Assembly: GCA_946220865.1 (NCBI GenBank)
Contig: CAMJYM010000001.1
Coordinates: 1 to 64,000 of the forward strand
From: an uncultured Clostridia bacterium
GTDB lineage: Bacteria; Bacillota; Clostridia; Saccharofermentanales; DTU023
Length of the DNA stretch: 64,000 bases
Direction of reading: 5' to 3'
Both the position numbers and the translations under genes were made by a program. The notes below the pieces were generated by a model that had not been told where the DNA came from, searched no databases, and saw nothing but the letters and a program-made list of their open reading frames with translations. Position 1 is the first letter of the stretch; every line of letters begins with the position of its first letter. Positions 23,227-30,510 of the stretch are shown here, in pieces.

Positions 23227-24706
23227 GTTCTGCTCCCTTCACCTGAGCGGCCCTGCCCTTACTCTCCGTTTGAGCGCCAAGAGCCAGAAGCCTTTCTCTC
23301 AAATGGAGCATGGCGGTATAGTTTGGCAGTATAGCCAGTTTTTCATCCGGTTCAAGACTGTTTACAGCTGTCAGAAGAGTTTCATCAACGGTGTCCATTA
23401 AACGGAGTTTATTTTCGTCAACACCTGCATAGACAAGACGCAAGGCCATGTCTGCAGCACGGCTGCCACTGAGAAAAATCAGTCTGACCTGATTTAAAAG
23501 ACCCGAGGCAAGCACCTCGAAGTCAATGTCCCATATCCAGGAAACATCACAGCCATCCTGCTCACGGTCATTGAGCAGCAAATAAAGGGCTTTGATCTGC
23601 TTGTCCGACTTAATGTAAGAAATGGCCTGTTCAGCGCCCACCGGATTTTTAATTAAAATAACGGAGAGGTCGCGGCCCTTAAGCTTTTGCTTTTCCATAC
23701 GCCCACTGACGGGCCGCACTTGAGGCAGAACCTTAAGCCAACTTTCCTGCTTCACGCCAAGCTGCACGGCGCCAAGCACAGCAGCAGCGGCATTGTAGAG
23801 ATTGTGCAGTCCGGGTATACCAAAGCGCAGCTTAGTTCCCTCCTCTCCTGCCGAATGAAAAAGAGCCAGCCCTTCCGCACCTTCTTCCGCATCCGGGTAA
23901 AAGCTGAAGTCAGGCACAGGCCGGGTGAAGCCACAGTGTGCGCAATGGTATTCTCCCAGATGGGCATAGGCTGTCGCACTGTGCGTGAGATCCTCTCCGC
24001 AGATTGGGCAGCGACGGCTTTCCAGGAGAAGATCATCCTGAAATGGCTGCATGGCTTGCGCATCCATACCAAAGAAGCCGCTGCGGGTTTTGCCGACCTC
24101 ACTTAAAGAAGCACAGAGCGGGTCATCTGCGCAGAGCACAAATCCAGTGTACTCCGGACACTGCTCTAAGGCTTCGCGAATGAGCTCACGTGTATGATCC
24201 AGCTCGCCATAACGGTCAAGTTGATCGCGGAAAAAGTTGCTGACAATACAAACCTGAGGTTTCAGGAAACGAGTCAGTCGTGGGAACCAGGCCTCATCCA
24301 CTTCAAAAATGAAAAGAGGATTCTGCGCTGTTTTTATTTCCCGGCGCCGGGCAAGCAGGCTGGAAGCAAGGCCATCCTGCATGTTGGCCCCGCTATCGTT
24401 GGCAAAAACTTCCCGTCCCTCTGCCCGCATAAGTTCGGACAGGGTATGAACGATGGTGGTTTTCCCATTCGTACCTGAAACCATGACGATCTCTCGTCCT
24501 TCGCAGATATCCTGCAGAAAGTCACGATAGATCATGAGGGCAACGCCGCCCGGCAAGGCGCTTGCCGAGCGCCCGGACTTAAGGCTGATAAAGCGGATTA
24601 TGCGACCTGCACAGAGTGCAAGCCAACGGCGGAAACGCCCCAGCAAGCCGGGATTTCGTGTAAAAAAACGTGAAGACATAGATAGCCAGCACCCATCCAA
24701 AGTCAT
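23219..24706 (-). CDS. murT: Lipid II isoglutaminyl synthase, ATPase subunit MurT
   Basis: MurT activates the alpha-carboxyl of D-Glu in lipid II and, with GatD, converts it to isoglutamine, as in many Gram-positives. Visible are the Mur ligase P-loop VMVSGTNGKTTIVHTLSEL, NDSGANMQDGLASSLL, FEVDEAWFPR, NFFRDQLDRYGELD, an inserted zinc ribbon (CPICGEDL and CAHCGF) and the MurT C-terminal domain DUF1727. The start is ambiguous. A TTGACA-17-TAAGAT promoter ends 7 nt before the ATG at 24706 (495 residues, leaderless); the next in-frame ATG at 24679 has only a weak Shine-Dalgarno. Starts upstream of 24707 would lie before the predicted transcription start. Confidence 0.94.
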   Translation of the reverse strand: MTLDGCWLSMSSRFFTRNPGLLGRFRRWLALCAGRIIRFISLKSGRSASALPGGVALMIYRDFLQDICEGREIVMVSGTNGKTTIVHTLSELMRAEGREVFANDSGANMQDGLASSLLARRREIKTAQNPLFIFEVDEAWFPRLTRFLKPQVCIVSNFFRDQLDRYGELDHTRELIREALEQCPEYTGFVLCADDPLCASLSEVGKTRSGFFGMDAQAMQPFQDDLLLESRRCPICGEDLTHSATAYAHLGEYHCAHCGFTRPVPDFSFYPDAEEGAEGLALFHSAGEEGTKLRFGIPGLHNLYNAAAAVLGAVQLGVKQESWLKVLPQVRPVSGRMEKQKLKGRDLSVILIKNPVGAEQAISYIKSDKQIKALYLLLNDREQDGCDVSWIWDIDFEVLASGLLNQVRLIFLSGSRAADMALRLVYAGVDENKLRLMDTVDETLLTAVNSLEPDEKLAILPNYTAMLHLRERLLALGAQTESKGRAAQVKGAEHE

Positions 24707-24713
24707 TTTTTTC

Positions 24714-24742
24714 ATCTTAACAAGGCCGATATGAGCTGTCAA
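24714..24742 (-). promoter_or_regulatory. murT-gatD-msrAB promoter, predicted leaderless
   Basis: Minus-strand TTGACA (24742-24737), 17-nt spacer, TAAGAT (24719-24714). Seven bases (G followed by six A) lie between the -10 and the ATG at 24706. Confidence 0.8.
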
Positions 24743-24753
24743 TTTAAGTCAAA

Positions 24754-24782
24754 GGCCCCGATCTCTATAAGAAATCGGGGCC
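24754..24782 (-). terminator. ABC transporter operon terminator
   Basis: 9-bp stem GGCCCCGAT/ATCGGGGCC with an 11-nt loop, followed on the minus strand by TTTGACTTAAATT. It lies about 57 nt past the last permease stop. The -35 of the murT promoter follows 12 nt later. Confidence 0.75.
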
Positions 24783-24838
24783 ATACTGGTGAATCATCAG
24801 ATGGACGATCAGCAAAACAGACTTACTAAAGTCTGAAC

Positions 24839-25975
24839 TCAGGCGTTGACTTTGGCCTTGAGTTCTTTGCTTTTTTCATCGTTATCCTTGCGCATTTGTT
24901 TGCGCGAATCAGCCAGATCACGATTGCGTGCCCAGGAGTGCATGATCAGAGCCAGAGCAACGACGCCGTAAGAGATAAAGGAACGGAAGTATTCACCGAT
25001 CATGGCGTTGCCTGTAAGGGTTTTACCGGCTACCGGCATGACAATGAACATCATGTGGAAGAGCAGGACGCCGATGAAGACGTTCGGTAAACTTGCACGG
25101 CTGACCGAAGCGCCGCCGACAAGCAGAGCTGCGGCTGCAAAGAGTGAAACCTGATCTGCACCATAAGTTGTGTTCATGGTACCGATGTTCTGCAAATAAA
25201 TGATTTGTCCATAGCAGGCCAGAACCGTAGAAATCATGATGGACTGTACGCGGATGCGATCCACGGCCATGCCGGCATCATTGGATACGCGCTGATCCTG
25301 ACCGACGGAACGCATGTCATGACCCAGTTTCGTATTGCGGAACCATACCGTAAACAGGCAGGCGAGAACGATCAGAAAAATCGTGAAAACCGGAACATAG
25401 ATTCCGGAGCCCGGCCAGAGCTCGAATTTGATAAAGTCATCAAAGGCTCTTCCGGCCTTAAGTGTAACGGTACTGATGACACCATAGCCACGGGACAAAA
25501 TAAGGTTTGGATCATGAAACTTGATGACGCCGCCGCAGAAAAAGAGCATGAAGAACTGATAAAAACCGGAGATGAGGAAGGAGAGAATCATTGAAGTGAT
25601 CATCTCACGTCCCCTGGCTTTATTCAGAACATGCCCGGCAAATGAGCCAAGTAAAACGGCAATGGGCGTTGCCAGTGCCATGGCAACGAAGAGGCCTTCG
25701 ACACCAGTAAGTCCCCAGTCCTGAGAGAAAATAATACCAATCTGACCCGCCATAGCCCCCAGGGTAATGGCAAAGTTGATCCCCATACCAGCCATAACCG
25801 GTATAAGTAAACTCGTCACCAGAAAGCTATTGCGCACCAGGCGTGTGAGGCCCTCACGAAGGAGGTAGACCCCGGTATACTTGGAAAGAGGAATACCCAC
25901 GCTGATAATGACAATAAAGAGCAGCGGCACAGACATGTTCCGCAAAAATTGTTTTTTATCCTTCAGTAGATCCAT
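24839..25975 (-). CDS. ABC transporter permease, sugar/nucleoside (BPD_transp_2) type
   Basis: The 378-residue protein has about nine hydrophobic helices and the permease pattern of the ribose/branched-chain superfamily: GMGINFAITLGAMAGQIGII, a basic cytoplasmic loop with KLGHDMRSVGQDQRVSNDAG and VDRIR that contacts the ATPase, and ALLVGGASVSRASLPNVFIG. Its start shares a base with the stop of the next permease upstream (TAATG). With that paralogue it probably forms a heterodimeric channel. The C-terminus is a charged tail (MRKDNDEKSKELKAK). Substrate unknown. Confidence 0.9.
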   Translation of the reverse strand: MDLLKDKKQFLRNMSVPLLFIVIISVGIPLSKYTGVYLLREGLTRLVRNSFLVTSLLIPVMAGMGINFAITLGAMAGQIGIIFSQDWGLTGVEGLFVAMALATPIAVLLGSFAGHVLNKARGREMITSMILSFLISGFYQFFMLFFCGGVIKFHDPNLILSRGYGVISTVTLKAGRAFDDFIKFELWPGSGIYVPVFTIFLIVLACLFTVWFRNTKLGHDMRSVGQDQRVSNDAGMAVDRIRVQSIMISTVLACYGQIIYLQNIGTMNTTYGADQVSLFAAAALLVGGASVSRASLPNVFIGVLLFHMMFIVMPVAGKTLTGNAMIGEYFRSFISYGVVALALIMHSWARNRDLADSRKQMRKDNDEKSKELKAKVNA

Positions 25976-27075
25976 TATTTTTTACCTCTCTTTCTGGTCA
26001 GAGCGTAAACAATCAGACCATTGGTTACGATCATGCGGATAACTTCGGAAATATCCAGCTGAATCGCGCTGTTGATCACCGAAGGAGTCAGAGAGATGAC
26101 ACCCTGAAAAAGGAAGGCGCCAAGCAGCACATTAAGCATGTTGGCCTTCGTAATCGAGGCGCCGCCCAGCAGAATGGCTGCAACCGTCGGGAAAGTAAAG
26201 CCGTTAGGTGCAGTGTAATACTGAGCATAGCCAAAACTCTGTGCATAGACAATGATACCAATCGCTGCCAGGGCACTGGACATAACCACAGAATAAGTCC
26301 TCATGCGGTTAATGTTGATCCCGGCAGCTTTAGCATAATCAGGATTGCTCCCAACAGCCGTCATGGCCGTTCCTGTTTTACTGCGGAAGAAAATCCAGAT
26401 CAGCAGGCAGAAAAATAAGGTAAAGAGAATCGTCCCCACAGGAATTTCAATGCTTTCAGCATTACCGAAGTAATCATTGCCCATCGGGATGCTGACATGA
26501 AGGAAATCATCGAGAATATGTTTCCAATACTTGGCGAGACTGATGGTGACACGCAGGCCAGAGCCTTTATAACCTTGTACGCTGGCCGGGTTATGAAAAG
26601 GCAGGCCAACCCACATCATCTGGAAAAAGTAAATGAAAGAAAAGCCAACATAAGTGGCGATCATCATTTCATCTCCTTTAACCCTGTTTAGAAGGAGTGA
26701 GTAAAACCAACCGAAGACTCCTCCGAAAAACACCCCAATAAGGCAGGCCGTAAAAAAGCCGGCAGCGCCAGTGAGATAATACTCCATGGTGATCGCTTCA
26801 GCGAGAAGACCGCCAACAATGCCAATTGGAACGCCAAAGTTCAGACCGGTACCCGATTGAATCATCGGAACCATGGACAAAACAAGGATGCCATTCATGG
26901 CAAAGCGCGCAATCATATCATTGAGCGTTGCAACACGACTGACCTTAAAAAATCCGGCGATGAGGTAAAGGAAGAGCAAGAAGAGGGCGATGATGATACG
27001 TGCCCAACCAAAATCATTGATCCACCTTTTGAAACGTTCACCCGTAGCCGGACGTTCGCTGTTATTCTGGCTCAT
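25975..27075 (-). CDS. ABC transporter permease, sugar/nucleoside (BPD_transp_2) type
   Basis: The 366-residue membrane protein is the partner of the neighbouring permease. It has GTGLNFGVPIGIVGGLLAEAI, the cytoplasmic coupling loop FRSKTGTAMTAVGSNPDYAK with GININRMR, and AAILLGGASITKANMLNVLLG, all placed as in RbsC/YufP-like proteins. About eight to nine membrane helices. Start overlaps the ATPase stop by 4 nt (ATGA). Two different permeases plus one fused ATPase is the arrangement of BMP-family (nucleoside-type) importers. Confidence 0.9.
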   Translation of the reverse strand: MSQNNSERPATGERFKRWINDFGWARIIIALFLLFLYLIAGFFKVSRVATLNDMIARFAMNGILVLSMVPMIQSGTGLNFGVPIGIVGGLLAEAITMEYYLTGAAGFFTACLIGVFFGGVFGWFYSLLLNRVKGDEMMIATYVGFSFIYFFQMMWVGLPFHNPASVQGYKGSGLRVTISLAKYWKHILDDFLHVSIPMGNDYFGNAESIEIPVGTILFTLFFCLLIWIFFRSKTGTAMTAVGSNPDYAKAAGININRMRTYSVVMSSALAAIGIIVYAQSFGYAQYYTAPNGFTFPTVAAILLGGASITKANMLNVLLGAFLFQGVISLTPSVINSAIQLDISEVIRMIVTNGLIVYALTRKRGKK

Positions 27076-28688
27076 GCACCGACCTCCTCAATTTTCTCTC
27101 CAGACATCAGCAAGCCAAAGTCCTCAGGTTTGGCTTGCGGAGGCAAAATACCGAAGATTTCTCCTTCACAGGTCACAGCAATACGGTCGGATATGGAGCG
27201 AAGCTCTTCAAGTTCCGAAGAGACAATGATAATGGTTGTTCCATTCTCCGAATTGTATTTGCGTAAAGCTTCCAAAACAAGTTCTTTCGCCCCGACATCA
27301 ATGCCGCGGGTAGGCTCAGAGACCAGAAGAATTTCCGGATCCAGACAGAAAGCTTTGGACAGGCAGATCTTCTGCTGGTTCCCTCCGGACAGATTGCGTA
27401 CTTTCTGACCTGGGCCCGTGCAGCGAATTTCAAGTTTATCAATATATTCCCTGGCAATTTTATCCATGGTCTTATCATCGCGGAATTTGAATAGTCCACC
27501 CAAAATAGACCGAATGCCAACATTTTTGATTTGCAGGGCATTAAAGAGAATATTCCACGATATCGGCTCATCCAGGAGCAGGCCAACACCCCGGCGGTCT
27601 TCCGAAACGAAAGCAAAGCCATGCTCCAGAGCATATTTGGTGTTATTCAGGGAGAACGGTTCTCCTTTATAGAGGACTTCTCCCCCCGCCTCATAAATGC
27701 CCATCAGACCATTGGCAATACCCAGCTTACCCTGACCGGCAAGGCCCGCAATTCCGAGGATTTCGCCCTTATGAACCTCGAGGTTAACGTTTCTCACGGC
27801 CTCACCGGGCATGTCGACCCAGAAGTTTTTCATGCTGAGAATAACTTCATCGGAGATTTGACGTTTGGACTTATTTTTTGAGAAGTCCTCCATGCTCTCG
27901 ACGTTTCGGCCCACCATTTTTCTGGCGATTTCCAGTATATTGGTTTCTTCTTTATCTTTTTCATCAACGACAAGGCCATCACGCATGACCAGAACCTTGT
28001 CGCAGACCTCCAGGATCTCTCTCAGACGGTGTGAAATAAAGATAATAGCAATACCGTTTTCTGAAAGTTTTTTCATGCTCTGGAGAAGAATATCAGCTTC
28101 TGATTCAGTGAGCACAGCCGTAGGTTCATCTAAAATCAACAGGCGTGTTTTGATTTTGCTGATTTCACGGGCAATTTCAATAAATTGCTTATGACCGACA
28201 GGCATTTCGGAAACCGGGCTGTTAATTTCCAGTTGCACGCCCATTTTTGAGAGAGCAGACTCCGCAATACTTCGGATTTGCTCCTTATCTACGGTCTCCA
28301 GCTTTTTACCATGTTTGCCGAAAATTTTTGATATAACGTTTGCCTTCGAAGGTTCACGGTTCAGCATAATATTTTCTGCAACCGAAAAACCAGGAATCAG
28401 CGAAAACTCCTGGTGAACCATTCCGATTCCGGCATAGAGAGCATCCAAAGGCTTTTTAAAATCAACTTTTTTGCCATCAATCAGGACTTCTCCCGTATAT
28501 CCACCGGTTTCCCGGATAACGTCCATACCAAAGAGAATATTCATCAGGGTGGATTTCCCTGCTCCGTTTTCTCCGCACAGCCCCAGGATTTGCCCCTTCC
28601 TGAGGGTAAAGGAGATGTCCTTTAATACCACATTGCCGTCAAAATCCTTGCCGACATTGCGCATCTCCAGTAAAGGTTCATCTTTCAT
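27072..28688 (-). CDS. ABC transporter ATPase with two nucleotide-binding domains
   Basis: The 538-residue protein has two ABC domains. Domain 1 (about 5-260) is complete: Walker A GENGAGKSTLMN, VHQEFSLIPGFSVAEN, signature region MPVGHKQFIEIAREI, Walker B LLILDEPTAVLTE, and the switch His in FISHRL. Domain 2 (about 285-530) is degenerate at the P-loop (GLAGQGKLGIAN) and at Walker B (ILLVSEPTRGIDVG, Ser for Asp) but keeps LSGGNQQKICLSKA, so ATP hydrolysis is probably asymmetric. This layout is that of RbsA/YufO-type ATPases. It sits between the binding protein and the permeases. Confidence 0.92.
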   Translation of the reverse strand: MKDEPLLEMRNVGKDFDGNVVLKDISFTLRKGQILGLCGENGAGKSTLMNILFGMDVIRETGGYTGEVLIDGKKVDFKKPLDALYAGIGMVHQEFSLIPGFSVAENIMLNREPSKANVISKIFGKHGKKLETVDKEQIRSIAESALSKMGVQLEINSPVSEMPVGHKQFIEIAREISKIKTRLLILDEPTAVLTESEADILLQSMKKLSENGIAIIFISHRLREILEVCDKVLVMRDGLVVDEKDKEETNILEIARKMVGRNVESMEDFSKNKSKRQISDEVILSMKNFWVDMPGEAVRNVNLEVHKGEILGIAGLAGQGKLGIANGLMGIYEAGGEVLYKGEPFSLNNTKYALEHGFAFVSEDRRGVGLLLDEPISWNILFNALQIKNVGIRSILGGLFKFRDDKTMDKIAREYIDKLEIRCTGPGQKVRNLSGGNQQKICLSKAFCLDPEILLVSEPTRGIDVGAKELVLEALRKYNSENGTTIIIVSSELEELRSISDRIAVTCEGEIFGILPPQAKPEDFGLLMSGEKIEEVGA

Positions 28689-28743
28689 GAGCTACCTCAA
28701 ATGTGATCCAAAGTCCGTCTGAGCCTCAGATCAAATACATGGA

Positions 28744-28781
28744 GACGGCGGGAAAAACGCAGTTGCGATATTCCCGCCGTC
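28744..28781 (-). promoter_or_regulatory. Hairpin between binding-protein and ATPase genes
   Basis: A perfect 11-bp stem GACGGCGGGAA/TTCCCGCCGTC with a 16-nt loop lies between the binding-protein stop (28851) and the ATPase start (28688). No T run follows, so it is more likely an mRNA-stabilising or partial attenuation hairpin that raises binding-protein mRNA relative to the downstream genes, as in many ABC operons. Confidence 0.65.
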
Positions 28782-28850
28782 CAAATCTAATCATCTAAAA
28801 AGCAAAGCTACACTTTCCTGATTTCTCCCAGAGAAGACGTGGCATTTTGC

Positions 28851-30173
28851 TTATTCGCCTTTGGTTTCTTCTGTAGTCTCTTCAACCGGCTCGTTCTTAA
28901 TATGACGATACTTCTCAGGAACTTTGATATCGGTCATATGCATATAGCCCTTGCCAAAGACATAGGTATCCTGATAGACGAGCAGGTAATTGGGAATTTC
29001 TTTGCCATCAACCTGGTTGACATAGAGAGAGCCGTTCCAGGTGGCGCCAGGTGTATAGAGCTTATAAGCCTTAAGAACATCCTCTGTACTGCCGAGTTTC
29101 ATTTTGCCCTCAATGCACTGTTTGGCATATTCGCCCAGACCAGCAGTCGTGGTAAAGCCGAGGGAGTAAGCCCAGGTACCCATACGACCGGAACCGCCAG
29201 CTTCGTCAACAGCCTCTTCAACCTTTTTGAGGATAGCGGGCCAATCGCCGGCTTGCTCTTTGAGGTCAATGCCGAAAGCTCCAGGATATCCCATCAGCGG
29301 GCTGGGCAGGTCGGCTTCAATAAAGTAGGCGCCAAGTTCAGCAACTTTCTGCAGCAGTGGTTCTGTGTGAGCATCATTCGTGCAGAAGAAAGCCGTCTCT
29401 GTGCCATATTTTTTGACCCAGTCATCCATATGTTCGAGAATGAACATCTGAGCGCCAGCCTGACCAACATCTGAAGTCGGATCCGGGGCAGTCTCATCAG
29501 CAAACTTCAGGCCGAGGTCTTCACAGGCCTGTTTCATGATGGCGCGGCGAAGAGACAGCAGCTCAATGCCCATGTGACGGGGGAAACTGATGTGGACAAA
29601 AGTTTTGCAGCCAAGTTCCTGGGCGCATTTGATGATAAGGTAACCGCGGTTGATGTTATCAGCATCGACAACCATATCGGACACAGGGCCAATGGTCCTC
29701 GGGTCTTCCTGTGAGGTACCGGCAAGCAGAATCATATCAGGATGAGCCGCGCGAATGTCTTTGAAAGCAGCAGCTGTTCCAGGAACAGACTGGTTCACGA
29801 CGATGGCCTTCATCATGGGGTCATCAGCGAGGCCCTTAATCTGAGCGATCGTGGTTTCCATCTCGGATGAGAAGTTATCCGGGTAAGTCAGATGTTTGAT
29901 CATACCGCCATCATCGGCGTTGCCGTAGCGACGGATCAGTTCTTCCGCACCACGCAGATCATCTTCACTCTGAGAAACGGTACCCGTGACTACGCCGATA
30001 TGATATTCAGCTTTTGTCCCATCCCAATCCGGGACTTTCTCTACCTCAGTCTCTTCGGCTTCTTTTTCTTCTTTGGTCTCTTCGGCCTTGCTCTCCTTTT
30101 CACCGAAGACGGTCACAGCGGATAGGCTGATGATCATCACGAGCGCGAGCATAATGGATAGGAACTTTTTCAT
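28851..30173 (-). CDS. DUF3798-like ABC substrate-binding protein
   Basis: The 440-residue protein begins with a signal peptide (MKKFLSIMLALVMIISLSAVTVFGE) and an acidic linker of Glu/Lys (residues 25-48), then a periplasmic-binding-protein fold: YHIGVVTGTVSQSEDDLRGA, ETTIAQIKGLADDPMMKAIV, HPDMILLAGTSQED, KTFVHISFPRHMG, FFCTNDAHTEPLL. I recognise the DUF3798 family, extracytoplasmic proteins related to BMP/LacI-type binders. There is no lipobox Cys, so anchoring is unclear. Both termini are Glu-rich. AGGAGG lies 7 nt before the ATG. It is first in an operon with ATPase and two permeases and has a structured leader and strong promoter. Ligand unknown; a nucleoside or sugar is a guess from the partner families. 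Confidence 0.86.
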   Translation of the reverse strand: MKKFLSIMLALVMIISLSAVTVFGEKESKAEETKEEKEAEETEVEKVPDWDGTKAEYHIGVVTGTVSQSEDDLRGAEELIRRYGNADDGGMIKHLTYPDNFSSEMETTIAQIKGLADDPMMKAIVVNQSVPGTAAAFKDIRAAHPDMILLAGTSQEDPRTIGPVSDMVVDADNINRGYLIIKCAQELGCKTFVHISFPRHMGIELLSLRRAIMKQACEDLGLKFADETAPDPTSDVGQAGAQMFILEHMDDWVKKYGTETAFFCTNDAHTEPLLQKVAELGAYFIEADLPSPLMGYPGAFGIDLKEQAGDWPAILKKVEEAVDEAGGSGRMGTWAYSLGFTTTAGLGEYAKQCIEGKMKLGSTEDVLKAYKLYTPGATWNGSLYVNQVDGKEIPNYLLVYQDTYVFGKGYMHMTDIKVPEKYRHIKNEPVEETTEETKGE

Positions 30174-30194
30174 AAATTTTCCTCCTGTGTCTTC

Positions 30195-30300
30195 CAGAAA
30201 GCCTGTGTTTAGCCCATCCTTTTCTTGTACATAAGCACCAAAGATTCAGGCTGGAATCTTTTTAGTTAAAGGATGGATGAACAAAGCATTCAGGCTTCTG
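30195..30300 (-). ncRNA. Structured 5' leader of the ABC importer operon, riboswitch candidate
   Basis: In the 130-nt untranslated leader three nested helices can be read. P1 pairs 30300-30291 (CAGAAGCCTG) with 30205-30195 (CAGGCTTTCTG, one bulge), 10 bp. P2 pairs 30276-30268 (CCATCCTTT) with 30222-30214 (AAAGGATGG), 9 bp. P3 pairs 30261-30254 with 30247-30240 (AAAGATTC/GAATCTTT), 8 bp, with a CAGCCT loop. P1 begins within about 4 nt of the predicted +1 and ends 8 nt before the AGGAGG of the binding-protein gene. A 9-mer ATTCAGGCT (plus strand) is present both in P1 and in P3, so the P1 3' strand could pair with either. I recognise no known riboswitch consensus. Confidence 0.6.
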
Positions 30301-30309
30301 CCTATTGAG

Positions 30310-30337
30310 ATTTTAACACAGGATACTCATCTGTCAA
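30310..30337 (-). promoter_or_regulatory. ABC importer operon promoter (TTGACA-16-TAAAAT)
   Basis: Minus-strand TTGACA (30337-30332), 16-nt spacer, TAAAAT (30315-30310); +1 expected near 30303. The rest of 30338-30417, up to the pnp terminator, holds nothing I recognise. Confidence 0.82.
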
Positions 30338-30417
30338 TTATTTTTATGAGAGAGTATGTAGAAACATAGGAGAGAAAGCTCCAGATAAGTCATTTTATCA
30401 ATCGTAAAAAATGCAAA

Positions 30418-30457
30418 GGGGCTATCTCGCCACACTTTCGTGTTTCGAGACAGCCCC
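30418..30457 (-). terminator. pnp terminator, GRCTGTCTC-type hairpin
   Basis: 12-nt arms GGGGCTATCTCG/CGAGACAGCCCC pair with one mismatch, with a further inner ACAC/GTGT helix. On the minus strand TTTGCATTTTTT follows. It lies about 50 nt past the pnp stop and shares its core with the rny terminator at 50030-50071. Confidence 0.75.
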
Positions 30458-30510
30458 TGGCTTTAATTCCAACAAAGCAGAATATCGATTAGTACCCGGT
30501 AGAATGTGTA

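Noticed and set aside
28744..28781. Rho-independent terminator after the binding-protein gene
   Set aside because: The stem is strong but lacks a T run on the minus strand, and the ATPase and permeases downstream have no promoter of their own; listed as a regulatory hairpin instead.
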